From Bradyrhizobium sp. Tv2a-2 (GTDB lineage: Bacteria; Pseudomonadota; Alphaproteobacteria; Rhizobiales; Xanthobacteraceae), in the NCBI RefSeq assembly GCF_000472425.1, contig NZ_AXAI01000001.1:666134-730133 (forward strand): a stretch of 64,000 nucleotides of DNA, read 5' to 3'. Positions 8,956 to 16,933 of the stretch are shown in pieces. The position numbers and the translations under genes are program-made. The notes under the pieces were generated by a model. That model was given only the letters and a program-made list of their open reading frames with translations, ran no database searches and was not told the origin of the DNA. The first letter of the stretch is position 1. Each line of letters begins with the position of its first letter.

Positions 8956-10005
8956 ATGCCGGTTCACGTTGTTGCCGATGATCCCGCGAAGCTGGTTTCG
9001 GTTCGCAAGCTGCTCGAACCGAGATTCGCGGTCACGTCCGAGCTGCTCCGCGGAGCGAGCGTGCAGCGCGGCGATGTCACGGCGCTCGTCATCAGGGCGG
9101 ACCTGCGCACGCTCGAAAACATCCATGCGCTGAAGAAGATCATTCGCGCCTTGAGCAAGGTGAGAAAGCGCGTCTTTCTGGTCGACGCCACGGCGCATCT
9201 GCATGTCAGCCAAGCCTACGCGCTCGGCGCGACACGTGTGTTGCTGGGCCCGCTTGATCGAACCACGCTGTTCGCAGAGCTGAGCGAGCCCGTTGCCGGC
9301 GGCGAAGCCGCGGCAGGCCAGGGGCAAGGGTCTCAGGTCGCAGCCGCCGTGGGCGAAGCCGCGCTTGCCTCGATGTTCACCGCGGTCGCAACCGGGCTGC
9401 CGATCGACATCCAGAGCGCCAGAAGCGCCGGCAGCCATATCGCCGACTCGATTGCCGAAACGGGGCTTGCCGACTGGCTCACCACCGTTCGCCGTCACCA
9501 CGAGGGCACGTATCAGCACTGCCTGCTGGTGACGGGCATCGCCGTCGATTTTGGTCTCAGCCTCGGCGTTACGAAGGCCGACATCGAACGGCTCTATTCG
9601 GCCGCGATGTTTCACGATGTCGGCAAGGCCAAGATCCCGCTCGAGATTCTCGACAAGCCCGGAAAGCTCGACGACCACGAACGCGCGCTGATCGAAACTC
9701 ATCCCGTCGCCGGCTATGAGGTGCTCAAGAACAACAACCAGGTCAGCCCTGAAATTCTTGATGCCGTGCGGCATCACCACGAATATCTCGACGGCAGCGG
9801 ATATCCCGACGGCCTGAGCAATGGCCGTATTGCCGACATCGTCCGCATTCTCACCATTTCGGATATTTTCGCTGCCCTGATCGAGAATCGGCGCTATCGG
9901 TCGCCGATGTCACGCGAGGATGCCTACGGCATTCTGAAGGGCATGCACGGGAAGCTGGAAAAGCCGCTGGTCGCCGCGTTCAGGGATGTCGCGCTCAACA
10001 GGTAG
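8956..10005 (+). CDS. HD-GYP domain c-di-GMP phosphodiesterase with a degenerate receiver-like N-terminus
   Basis: The protein has 349 residues. Residues 1-115 resemble a response-regulator fold (MPVHVVADDPAKLVSVRKLL, then RKRVFLVDA and ALGATRVLLGPLD), but I see no clear phospho-acceptor Asp in a canonical context, so it may be phosphorylation-independent. The C-terminal half is an HD-GYP domain with HDVGKAKIP near residue 220 and HHEYLDGSGYP near residue 273, i.e. intact metal ligands and the GYP loop. It should hydrolyse c-di-GMP. The start is uncertain because the ribosome binding site is weak. It probably belongs with the preceding PilZ and DUF2336 genes. Confidence 0.9.
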   Translation: MPVHVVADDPAKLVSVRKLLEPRFAVTSELLRGASVQRGDVTALVIRADLRTLENIHALKKIIRALSKVRKRVFLVDATAHLHVSQAYALGATRVLLGPLDRTTLFAELSEPVAGGEAAAGQGQGSQVAAAVGEAALASMFTAVATGLPIDIQSARSAGSHIADSIAETGLADWLTTVRRHHEGTYQHCLLVTGIAVDFGLSLGVTKADIERLYSAAMFHDVGKAKIPLEILDKPGKLDDHERALIETHPVAGYEVLKNNNQVSPEILDAVRHHHEYLDGSGYPDGLSNGRIADIVRILTISDIFAALIENRRYRSPMSREDAYGILKGMHGKLEKPLVAAFRDVALNR

Positions 10006-10023
10006 CGCTTTCGCACCCCGCCC

Positions 10024-10521
10024 CTATATCACGACCGGCACATCCGGCAGCTCGTTGGGACGCGGCGCTTGCGGCGGGAAATGTTTTGCGAGTTCCTGCG
10101 AGACCGCTTCGATGCCCTTGACCACGCCGGCCTCGAACTGGCCGCGGCGAAACTCCGCTTCCATGTCGTGGCAGATGTTTTCCCAGCCCGCGTGCCCGAC
10201 ATGGATGTCGATGCCGCGGTCGGCGACGATCTCGACCCTGTGATCGGCGAACAGAAGATAGATCAGGACGCCGTTGTTAAGCTCGGTGTCCCATATCCGC
10301 AGATGCGAGAAGACGTCCAGTGCCCGCTCGCGTGCCGTCTGGTCGCGTAACAGCGCCGCGCCGTCCAGCGCACCCTCGACCGCGAAACGCATCTGCCCCG
10401 AATGCGTCGCCTCGCCCGCCGCAATGGCCTGCTCGATACGCGCCAGCACGGACCGGTTGAAGACGCGCCGCGCCTGCCAATGGTGCACGACCAGGTGCTT
10501 GCCGATGCGCTTGATGCCCAT
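10024..10521 (-). CDS. TPM domain-containing protein (cytosolic type)
   Basis: The protein has 165 residues without a signal peptide. It carries the TPM fold signatures: IEQAIAAGEATHSGQMRFAVEGALD, VFSHLRIWDTELNNGVLIYLLFADHRVEIVADRGI and a C-terminal helix FEAGVVKGIEAVSQELAKHFP. TPM proteins have been reported as acid phosphatases or photosystem/respiratory assembly factors; the bacterial role is unsettled. It lies 12 bp downstream of a longer, membrane-anchored TPM gene and LemA, the common lemA-tpm-tpm arrangement of proteobacteria. Confidence 0.88.
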   Translation of the reverse strand: MGIKRIGKHLVVHHWQARRVFNRSVLARIEQAIAAGEATHSGQMRFAVEGALDGAALLRDQTARERALDVFSHLRIWDTELNNGVLIYLLFADHRVEIVADRGIDIHVGHAGWENICHDMEAEFRRGQFEAGVVKGIEAVSQELAKHFPPQAPRPNELPDVPVVI

Positions 10522-10533
10522 GGTTGTTCGAGC

Positions 10534-11403
10534 CTACCAGCTTCCCGACGCGCCGCCACCCCCGAAACCGCCGCCGCCGCCGGAAAACCCGCCGCGGCTG
10601 AAGCCGCCACGGCCTCCCGAGTAACGGCCGCCGGACCAGCCGACCGGACCCGCGCCGATGAACGGCGAAAGGCCGCCGAACATCAAGGCGAAAACGAACA
10701 CGGCGACCCCGACCAGGGCCGACGCGGCCAGCGAGCCGACGAACAGCCAGACCAGAAATCCGGCCAGGCCGCCGGTCGCCACGGAACCAACCATCCTTCC
10801 CAGCGCGCTCCGCAGGACGCCCGCGATCATGAATCCGAAGATGAGAACGAACGGATTGAATAGATCGAAAGATTGTCCGCCGCCCGTATTCTGCCAATGG
10901 GACGGCTCCGGCGCCGGGAGCTCTTCGCCGTCGATCAGGCGGACCATCCGGTCGACGCCGGCGGAGATGCCGCCGGCGAAATCGCCGGCCCGGAATTTCG
11001 GCGTGATGGCTTCATCGATGATCCGCTTGGTAGTGAGGTCAGTGAGGCTGCCTTCGAGCCCGTAGCCGACCTCGATGCGCAGATGGCGGTCGTTCTTGGC
11101 GACGACGAGCAACGCGCCGTCGTCGATCCGTCGTCGCCCGATCTTCCAGGCATCCGCGACGCGGATCGAGAACTGTTCGATCGTTTCCGGCTGCGTCGTC
11201 GGCACGATCAGGACCGCGACCTGGCTGCCCTTGCGCCGCTCGAGGTCCTGAAGCTTTTGCGTGAGCGAAGCGATGTCGCTTGCCGGGAGCGTACCGGTCT
11301 GGTCGACCACGCGGCCGGTCAGCGGCGGCACCGGGACGTCAGCCGCGGCCGCGCCGGCCCAGCACAACAGCAGTGCAAGCAAGATGGTCCTTGTCGCGCG
11401 CAT
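10534..11403 (-). CDS. TPM domain-containing membrane protein (YgcG-like)
   Basis: The protein has 289 residues from the Met at 11403, chosen because it opens a signal peptide (MRATRTILLALLLCWAGAAAA); the longer open frame upstream only mirrors the antisense of LemA. Mature residues about 25-170 form the TPM domain (VVDQTGTLPASDIASLTQKLQDLE, GSQVAVLIVPTT, RIDDGALLVVAKNDRHLRIEVGYGLEG). Two C-terminal hydrophobic segments (about 200-250) and a glycine-rich tail ending GGGGFGGGGASGSW follow, typical of YgcG-type proteins. The TPM domain would face the periplasm. It is co-oriented with LemA (29 bp upstream) and the shorter TPM gene. Confidence 0.9.
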   Translation of the reverse strand: MRATRTILLALLLCWAGAAAADVPVPPLTGRVVDQTGTLPASDIASLTQKLQDLERRKGSQVAVLIVPTTQPETIEQFSIRVADAWKIGRRRIDDGALLVVAKNDRHLRIEVGYGLEGSLTDLTTKRIIDEAITPKFRAGDFAGGISAGVDRMVRLIDGEELPAPEPSHWQNTGGGQSFDLFNPFVLIFGFMIAGVLRSALGRMVGSVATGGLAGFLVWLFVGSLAASALVGVAVFVFALMFGGLSPFIGAGPVGWSGGRYSGGRGGFSRGGFSGGGGGFGGGGASGSW

Positions 11404-11432
11404 CGCGGCCGGTCCGATTTTTGGCGGCCCGG

Positions 11433-12047
11433 CTACTTGGCCGGCGCCGGCGCGGCCGGCCGATTGAAGTCGACCTTGGGCGCGCTCGAAATCTCCTTCT
11501 CGTTGTCGACCGTGAAATTCGGCCTCGCCTTGTAGCCGAACGCCATCGCGGTGAGGTTGGTCGGGAAGGAGCGGATGGTGGTGTTGAAGTCCTGCACCGC
11601 CCTGATGTAGCGGTTGCGCGCCACCGTGATGCGGTTTTCGGTGCCTTCGAGCTGCGCCATCAGGTCGCGGAACAGCGCGTCCGATTTGAGCTGCGGATAG
11701 TTTTCGGTGACGACGAGCAGCCTCGAGAGCGCACTGCTCAGCTCGCCCTGGGCCTGCTGGAATTTCTGGAACGCGGCGGGATCGTTGAGCACCTCCGGAG
11801 TCGCCTGGATGCTGCCGACTTTGGCCCGCGCATTGGTGACCCCGAGCAGCACGTCCTGTTCCTGCTGCGTGAAGCCTTTCACCGAGTTGACGAGGTTGGG
11901 CACGAGATCGGCGCGGCGCTGATACTGATTGACCACCTCCGACCAGCTCGACTTTATCTGCTCGTCCTGGCTCTGGATGGCGTTGTAGCCGCAATTGGTG
12001 AGGCTCAAGGTGGCAAGCGCCGCGAACATCGTGAATAATTTGCGCAT
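11433..12047 (-). CDS. LemA family lipoprotein
   Basis: The protein has 204 residues from the Met at 12047, which has GGGAGG upstream. The N-terminus MRKLFTMFAALATLSLTNC is a lipoprotein signal peptide whose lipobox is L-T-N-C. The rest is the coiled helical LemA fold: YNAIQSQDEQIKSSWSEVVNQYQRRADLVPNLVNSVKG, then LSRLLVVTENYPQLKSDALFRDLMAQLEGTENRI. It is the first gene of the lemA-tpm-tpm series. The family is widespread, probably envelope-associated, with no settled function. Confidence 0.92.
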   Translation of the reverse strand: MRKLFTMFAALATLSLTNCGYNAIQSQDEQIKSSWSEVVNQYQRRADLVPNLVNSVKGFTQQEQDVLLGVTNARAKVGSIQATPEVLNDPAAFQKFQQAQGELSSALSRLLVVTENYPQLKSDALFRDLMAQLEGTENRITVARNRYIRAVQDFNTTIRSFPTNLTAMAFGYKARPNFTVDNEKEISSAPKVDFNRPAAPAPAK

Positions 12048-12150
12048 CGAAACCTCCCGGTACGATGCCTTCGAATCTACCAGAAAGGGATTCTCAGGTA
12101 AGCGACGAAAAAGCGCTATCGGCGGCAATTTTGGGCCGGATTCTCCCTGT

Positions 12151-12268
12151 CGTCCCGGCGAAAGCCGGGACCCATACCGCGCGTTCCATGGGCATCGGTA
12201 GTCGTTGTTCTTCGTGACAACCACGCCCTGGGTTATGGGTCCCGGCCCCGCGCTCGCCTGGCCGGGAC
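12151..12268. repeat. Palindromic dispersed intergenic repeat (GTCCCGG family)
   Basis: Two short hairpins face each other: GTCCCGGCGAAAGCCGGGAC (12152-12171), followed by CCATA, and farther on TATGGGTCCCGG with GGCCGGGAC ending at 12268. The arms GGGACCCATA (12167-12176) and TATGGGTCCC (12234-12243) are exact complements. I recall this sequence type from many Bradyrhizobium intergenic regions (recognition, not a search). It lies upstream of LemA and just beyond the end of the CoxL-like gene. Confidence 0.7.
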
Positions 12269-12278
12269 GCCGGCGTTG

Positions 12279-14606
12279 TTAGACCACGCCTGCCTTCGCC
12301 TCCTGAATTGCCTTCCACACCTTCTGCGGGGTCAGCGGTGTGTTGAGCTGGGCGATACCGAGCTCGGAGAGTGCATCCATCACGCCGTTGGTGATGCAGG
12401 GCGGGCCGCCGATGGCGCCGGATTCACCGCAGCCCTTGGAGCCCAAGGGATTGGTACGGCACGGCGCGGAGTCGTCGAGCGTCACCACGATTGGCGGCAT
12501 GTCGGCCGCGCGTGGGATGCAGTAGTCCTGATAGGTCGCGGTGAGGAGCTGGCCCTCCGCGTCGTAGGCCACGCCCTCATAGAGGGCCTGTCCAATGCCC
12601 TGCGCGACGCCGCCGTGGATCTGACCGGTGACCAGCATCGGGTTCACCGCAATGCCGACATCGTCGACCGTGGTGTAGCGCACCACCCGGCTCTCGCCCG
12701 TTTCAGGGTCGATCTCGACTTCGCAGATATGCGTGCCGTTCGGCCAGCTCGGGCCGTCGACCTCGCCCTCGCTGTCGACCGAAAGTTTAGCGCCATTCTC
12801 TTTCTTTGCAATGTCGAACAGGCTGATGCGGCGGTCGGTGCCGACCACGGTGAGGAAGCCGTCGCGATATTCGATGTCCTCGACCGACGTCTCCAGCAAG
12901 TTGGAGGCCTTCTCGCGCGCCTTCTGCATCATGTCGTTGGTGGAAACAGCGACCGCCGTGCCGCCGACGAACAGCGAGCGCGAGCCGACGCTGCCGAAGC
13001 CGGTGGCAAGATCGGTGTCGCCCTGCACCACGTCGATCCTGTCGAGGGGAATGCCGAGCGATTCCGAAATCATCTGGGTGTAGGTGGTCTGCAGACCCTG
13101 CCCCATCGCCATGGTGCCGGAATGCAGGATGACGCGGCCTTCGGCGGTGGCGTGCAGCGAAACCTTCTCGGTGTGCGCGCGACCGCCCGTCCATTCGATG
13201 TAGCTGGTGAGGCCGCGGCCGTAGAGGAGGCCCTTCTTCTTCGCCGCACGCTTGCGGGCGTTGAAGCCATCCCAATCGGCAAGCTTTGAGGCGCGGTCGA
13301 GCATGTGGGCGAACGCGCCGCTGTCGTAAACCTGGCCGACGGCGTTGGTGTAGGGCAGCTGCGCCGGCTTGATGTAATTCACTTTGCGGATCGCGCGCGG
13401 GTCCATGCCGATCTTGCGTGCGGCCGCGTCGAACAGGCGCTCGACAATGAACACGGCTTCCGGCCGGCCGGCGCCGCGATAGGCGCCGACGGGCGCGGTG
13501 TTGGTCATTACCGTCTTGATCTCGAAATGCACCAGCGGCAGGTCGTAAACGCCGGTCTGCACGAAGGGCCCGAGCACCAGCGGGATGATGTTCGCCGCGC
13601 CCGACATGTAAGCGCCGGTGCTGCCGATCGAGCGCACGCGATAGGCCAGCACCTTGCCCTTCTCGTCGAGCGCGAACTCGCCGGTGGAGGTGAGATCGCG
13701 GCCATGGGTGCCGCCGACGAAGTCGTCGGTGCGGTCGCCGCGCCAGCGAATCTTTTTGCCCAGTTTCACCGCGGCGTAGGCGACGATGCCGTCTTCAGGG
13801 TAGACATTAGTCTTCTGGCCAAAGCCGCCGCCGATATCGCCGACCAGGACGCGCACCGAATCCTTCGGCCGCTTCAGGATCGCCTCCGCCAGCACGTCGC
13901 GGGTCGAGCCCGGCGTCTGCGACTGCACATAAAGCGTGAGCCGGCCGCTTTTCTTGTCGACCTCGGCAATGGTCGAGCGCGGCTCCATCGCCGACGGCAC
14001 GAGGCGCTGGCTGACGAGATCGAGCGAGACCGTATGCGCGGCGCTGGCGAAGGCCGCTTCTACCCTGGCCGCATCGCCATAGCTCATGGCGGCAACGATA
14101 TTATCAGGCGCGTCCGGCCAGACCGCCGGCGCGCCCGGCTTGGTCGCCGCGACCGGATCGGCCACCGCGGGCAGCTCTTCGTATTCGACGACCACTGCTT
14201 CGGCGGCTTCCTGCGCCAGCGCACGCGAGCTTGCGACCACCGCTGCGACCGACTCGCCGGCGAAGCGCACCACCTCATGTGCCAGCAGCCGCCGCGGCGG
14301 CACCGTCATCGGGGTGCCGTCCGGACGCTTGAAGATCGCGAGTGTCGGAATGGTGCCGGTGTCATCCTTGATCAGGTCGGCGCCGGTGAACACGGCTTCC
14401 ACGCCCGGCATGTCGGTCGCGGCCTTGGTGTCGATTGACACGATCCTGGCATGGGCATGTGGCGAACGCAGCACATGCAGCCACAAGGTCCCCTCGTCCG
14501 GCTTGTCGTCGATGAACTGTCCCTTCCCGGTGAGCAGTCTCTGATCTTCCAAACGCTTGACCGGCTGGCCCGCCCCGAAACGCAAATTGCCGGGAAGAAT
14601 ATTCAT
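12279..14606 (-). CDS. CoxL/xanthine-dehydrogenase family molybdopterin-binding subunit
   Basis: The protein has 775 residues, full length for this family. It starts RFGAGQPVKRLEDQRLLTGKGQFIDD (N-terminal a/b hammerhead domain) and contains VGDIGGGFGQKTNVYPED, the loop AYRGAGRPEA (form II CoxL-like, not the CSFR loop of true form I CO dehydrogenase) and GSKGCGESGAIGGPP with the C-terminal catalytic Glu region. Such subunits hydroxylate aldehydes, purines or N-heterocycles and normally work with an FAD subunit and a 2Fe-2S subunit. Neither gene is adjacent, so partners must lie elsewhere. Substrate unknown. Confidence 0.92.
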   Translation of the reverse strand: MNILPGNLRFGAGQPVKRLEDQRLLTGKGQFIDDKPDEGTLWLHVLRSPHAHARIVSIDTKAATDMPGVEAVFTGADLIKDDTGTIPTLAIFKRPDGTPMTVPPRRLLAHEVVRFAGESVAAVVASSRALAQEAAEAVVVEYEELPAVADPVAATKPGAPAVWPDAPDNIVAAMSYGDAARVEAAFASAAHTVSLDLVSQRLVPSAMEPRSTIAEVDKKSGRLTLYVQSQTPGSTRDVLAEAILKRPKDSVRVLVGDIGGGFGQKTNVYPEDGIVAYAAVKLGKKIRWRGDRTDDFVGGTHGRDLTSTGEFALDEKGKVLAYRVRSIGSTGAYMSGAANIIPLVLGPFVQTGVYDLPLVHFEIKTVMTNTAPVGAYRGAGRPEAVFIVERLFDAAARKIGMDPRAIRKVNYIKPAQLPYTNAVGQVYDSGAFAHMLDRASKLADWDGFNARKRAAKKKGLLYGRGLTSYIEWTGGRAHTEKVSLHATAEGRVILHSGTMAMGQGLQTTYTQMISESLGIPLDRIDVVQGDTDLATGFGSVGSRSLFVGGTAVAVSTNDMMQKAREKASNLLETSVEDIEYRDGFLTVVGTDRRISLFDIAKKENGAKLSVDSEGEVDGPSWPNGTHICEVEIDPETGESRVVRYTTVDDVGIAVNPMLVTGQIHGGVAQGIGQALYEGVAYDAEGQLLTATYQDYCIPRAADMPPIVVTLDDSAPCRTNPLGSKGCGESGAIGGPPCITNGVMDALSELGIAQLNTPLTPQKVWKAIQEAKAGVV

Positions 14607-14700
14607 CAGTTACGTCCTCAAGTCTTTTTAGGATTGGGCGGGGTTTTAGCGGATTTGCAGCGCGAAACAACCGCTGCCACCGTCATTCCGGACAACCGCA

Positions 14701-14790
14701 GGCACCGTCATTCCGGGGCGGTGCGAAGCACCGAACACGGAATCTCGAGATTCCGGGTTCACGCTTCGCGTGCCCCGGAACGACGGTGCC
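14701..14790. repeat. Palindromic dispersed intergenic repeat (CGTCATTCCGGGG family)
   Basis: Outer arms at 14701-14718 and 14773-14790 are 18-bp inverted repeats with one mismatch. The centre holds a perfect 18-bp palindrome around CTCGAG (14738-14755). A second partial copy of the left arm (CACCGTCATTCCGG) lies just before, at about 14678-14691. The element sits between the upstream end of the CoxL-like gene and the end of the DapA-family gene and could form a strong hairpin in either transcript. I recognise this as a repeat class common in Bradyrhizobium (recognition only). Confidence 0.7.
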
Positions 14791-14800
14791 CAAAGAAACG

Positions 14801-15676
14801 TCAGCCCAAATCCCGCAGCACCGCCTCGACCGCCTTGCGCGCCTCCGCCGTCAGCGGGGCCTGTGGCGGGACGGGGTCGCCGACGTCGTAACCTTGGATG
14901 GCAAGGCCAGCCTTGATACAGGCAGCGAGATTATAGCGGGCGAATGCCTCGTTGACGCGCCACAATTTGCGCTGGAGCACCATCGCTTCCTCCCAGCGCT
15001 GGCGGTGGCAGAGATCATAGAGCGCAACGCTCTGCCGCGGGATGATGCAGGCGGGACCTGCCATCCAGCCCAGCCCGCCGATCAGCATCACCGCCGCCGG
15101 GATATGGGCGGAAGCCGAGAACACGCGGATATCGTCGCCACAGCGGTTCATGATCGACAGCAGCCGCCCGGTGTTGGTCGAGGCATCCTTGATGTAGCCG
15201 ATGCGCGGATGGGCCGCGAGGCGCTCGATCACGTCGAGCGAGAGGTCCGAACGCTGGAATTGCGGATTGGTGTAGATCACGACCGGAATGTCGACAGCAT
15301 CCGCGATCGCGCGAAAATAGGATTCCACCTGCGCATCGGCGAGCGGAAAATACGCCTCCAGGATCGCGAGAATGCCGTTGGCGCCGAGCTTCTGGTAGGC
15401 CTTCGCCTGCGCCACCGCATCGCTGGTCGTCGTCGACACCACGCCGGCCACAACCGGCACCCGGCTTTGCGCCGCCTCGATCGTGGCCTTCACGACCGCC
15501 GTGCGCTGCTCGCTGCTGAGATAGGCAAATTCTCCGGTCGAGCCGAGCGGCGTCAGCCCGTGCACGCCGGCCTCGATGAGATCGTCGCAGAGCCTGCCGA
15601 GCACATCGGCGCGCACCTTACCGTCGGCATCGACGGGCGAGACAAGATAGGGAAAGACACCATGGAAGTCGGGCAT
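14801..15676 (-). CDS. Dihydrodipicolinate synthase (DapA) family class I aldolase
   Basis: The protein has 291 residues from the Met at 15676 ([19 protein letters not shown]), the usual DapA-family start; the longer frame upstream lacks homology. It has a TIM-barrel with the pyruvate-binding loop [11 protein letters not shown], the Tyr of VVIYTNPQF (Y-N-x-P variant) and the Schiff-base Lys in IGYIKDAST. Substitutions (GST for GTT, YTNP for YNxP) and the catabolic-looking context suggest a keto-acid aldolase or dehydratase rather than the lysine-pathway DapA. It is oriented like the CoxL-type gene, 194 bp upstream of it, with a palindromic repeat between. Confidence 0.88.
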   Translation of the reverse strand: MPDFHGVFPYLVSPVDADGKVRADVLGRLCDDLIEAGVHGLTPLGSTGEFAYLSSEQRTAVVKATIEAAQSRVPVVAGVVSTTTSDAVAQAKAYQKLGANGILAILEAYFPLADAQVESYFRAIADAVDIPVVIYTNPQFQRSDLSLDVIERLAAHPRIGYIKDASTNTGRLLSIMNRCGDDIRVFSASAHIPAAVMLIGGLGWMAGPACIIPRQSVALYDLCHRQRWEEAMVLQRKLWRVNEAFARYNLAACIKAGLAIQGYDVGDPVPPQAPLTAEARKAVEAVLRDLG

Positions 15677-16222
15677 GCGGGTAACGTCTTTCAATCCTGA
15701 GCAGGGCGTTGACTTATGAGCAGCCGCCGGACAATCGGCATTTCCGGAGTTAACCACTAACCGGACATCTTGAGAGATATCAAGATCGACGAGGATGGCC
15801 CGAAGCGGACGCGCCATCATCTCGAAGATTGTTGCAATCGGCATCTTCAGTTCGTGCGACCTTGCAGAACAGCTTCGTCCATTGCTCCATCCAAGACTTT
15901 TCCAACTTTTCGGCAAATCCAGTGACCGCCGCATACTCCGTCAGGATCCTTGCCCGGCGAAAGCGCCGGATTTCACAGTCGCGACGATTTCGCCTGTCCC
16001 GTCTTCATCCGGTCTGTAGATAACCCGCAACTCTGCTGTGCTCATTCTACAATGCGCTCCCGAGATCCCGGTGCTCCGAGGCGATACATCTCGCAACAGC
16101 GCCGAGATGGCCTCACTTGGATTAGCAGCTGCCTTACGTCAAGCCTCGCGTTCACCTTGCACGAAGGCCGGGAAACCGCGAATATCAAAGCCCCTTCACG
16201 ACATCCAGGACATTCCAGACAC
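15677..16222. other. Intergenic region, no gene seen
   Basis: These 546 bases separate the divergent DapA-family and nitroreductase genes. Short open frames exist on both strands, but none has a ribosome binding site with a recognisable product and their codon use is unlike the neighbours. Promoters for both genes should lie here; I cannot place them. Confidence 0.5.
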
Positions 16223-16900
16223 ATGCACTTTGATGACGTCATTCTCGGTCGCCGGAGCATCCGCGGTTACAAACCTGATCCAGTACCCAGGGCACTGATC
16301 GAGGAAATCATCGGTTTGGCGATGCGCGCTCCGTCATCGATGAACACCCAACCCTGGAATTTCTACGTGGTCACCGGCGAGCCGCTGGATCGGATCCGCG
16401 CCGGCAACACGGAGCGGATGGTGGCAGGCGTGCCGCAGACGCGCGAGTTTCGCACAGGTCAGGCCTTCGCAGGCAAGCACCGCGACAGGCAGGTTGCCGT
16501 CGCCAAACAATTGTTCTCGGCAATGGGGATCGCGCGCGACAACAAGGAATTGCGCCAGGACTGGGTGCTGCGCGGCTTTCGCCAATTCGACGCGCCGGTC
16601 TGTGTGATCGTCACGTATGACCGCGTGCTGGACGGCAGCGACGATACGCCCTTCGATTGCGGGGCCGTGGCAACCGCCCTGGTCAACGCCGCCTGGTCGC
16701 GAGGGCTGGGCGCCGTGATCAACAGCCAGGGCATCATGCAATCGCCGGTGGTGCGTGAGCACGCCGGAATAGCCGACGATCAGGTCATCATGAAAAGTAT
16801 TGCGCTGGGCTGGCCGGATGAAGGCTTCCCGGCGAATGCGGTCGTGTCCGAGCGAAGATCTGTCGCCGAAGCCACGGTCTTCGTCGGTTTCGAGAATTAG
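16223..16900 (+). CDS. Nitroreductase family FMN-dependent oxidoreductase
   Basis: The protein has 225 residues from the Met at 16223 (MHFDDVILGRRSIRGYKPDPVP), where family similarity begins. The FMN phosphate-binding RRSIRxY motif, the helix LIEEIIGLAMRAPSSMNTQPWNF and the C-terminal IALGWPDEGFPANAVVSERRSV are typical of NAD(P)H nitroreductases. The insert GFRQFDAPVCVIVTYDRVLDG is also standard. It probably reduces nitroaromatics or quinones in the cytosol. It converges on the aminopeptidase gene with 33 bp between the stops. Confidence 0.9.
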   Translation: MHFDDVILGRRSIRGYKPDPVPRALIEEIIGLAMRAPSSMNTQPWNFYVVTGEPLDRIRAGNTERMVAGVPQTREFRTGQAFAGKHRDRQVAVAKQLFSAMGIARDNKELRQDWVLRGFRQFDAPVCVIVTYDRVLDGSDDTPFDCGAVATALVNAAWSRGLGAVINSQGIMQSPVVREHAGIADDQVIMKSIALGWPDEGFPANAVVSERRSVAEATVFVGFEN

Positions 16901-16933
16901 GCGCGCACGCCCACCGAACAAGGGCAGCCGGCA

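Noticed and set aside
10534..11994. A fused 486-codon version of the membrane TPM gene
   Set aside because: The first about 197 codons are the out-of-frame reading of lemA; the signal peptide at 11403 marks the real start.
13305..14438. A 377-codon frame antisense to the CoxL-type gene
   Set aside because: Shadow of a long, well-conserved gene; no ribosome binding site or family.
12151..14790. Possible CRISPR repeats from the hairpin-rich intergenic elements
   Set aside because: No regularly spaced identical repeats with unique spacers; the elements are mirror-image palindromes.
15677..16222. An upstream extension of the nitroreductase from 15950
   Set aside because: Family similarity starts exactly at the Met at 16223, and the extension has unrelated composition.
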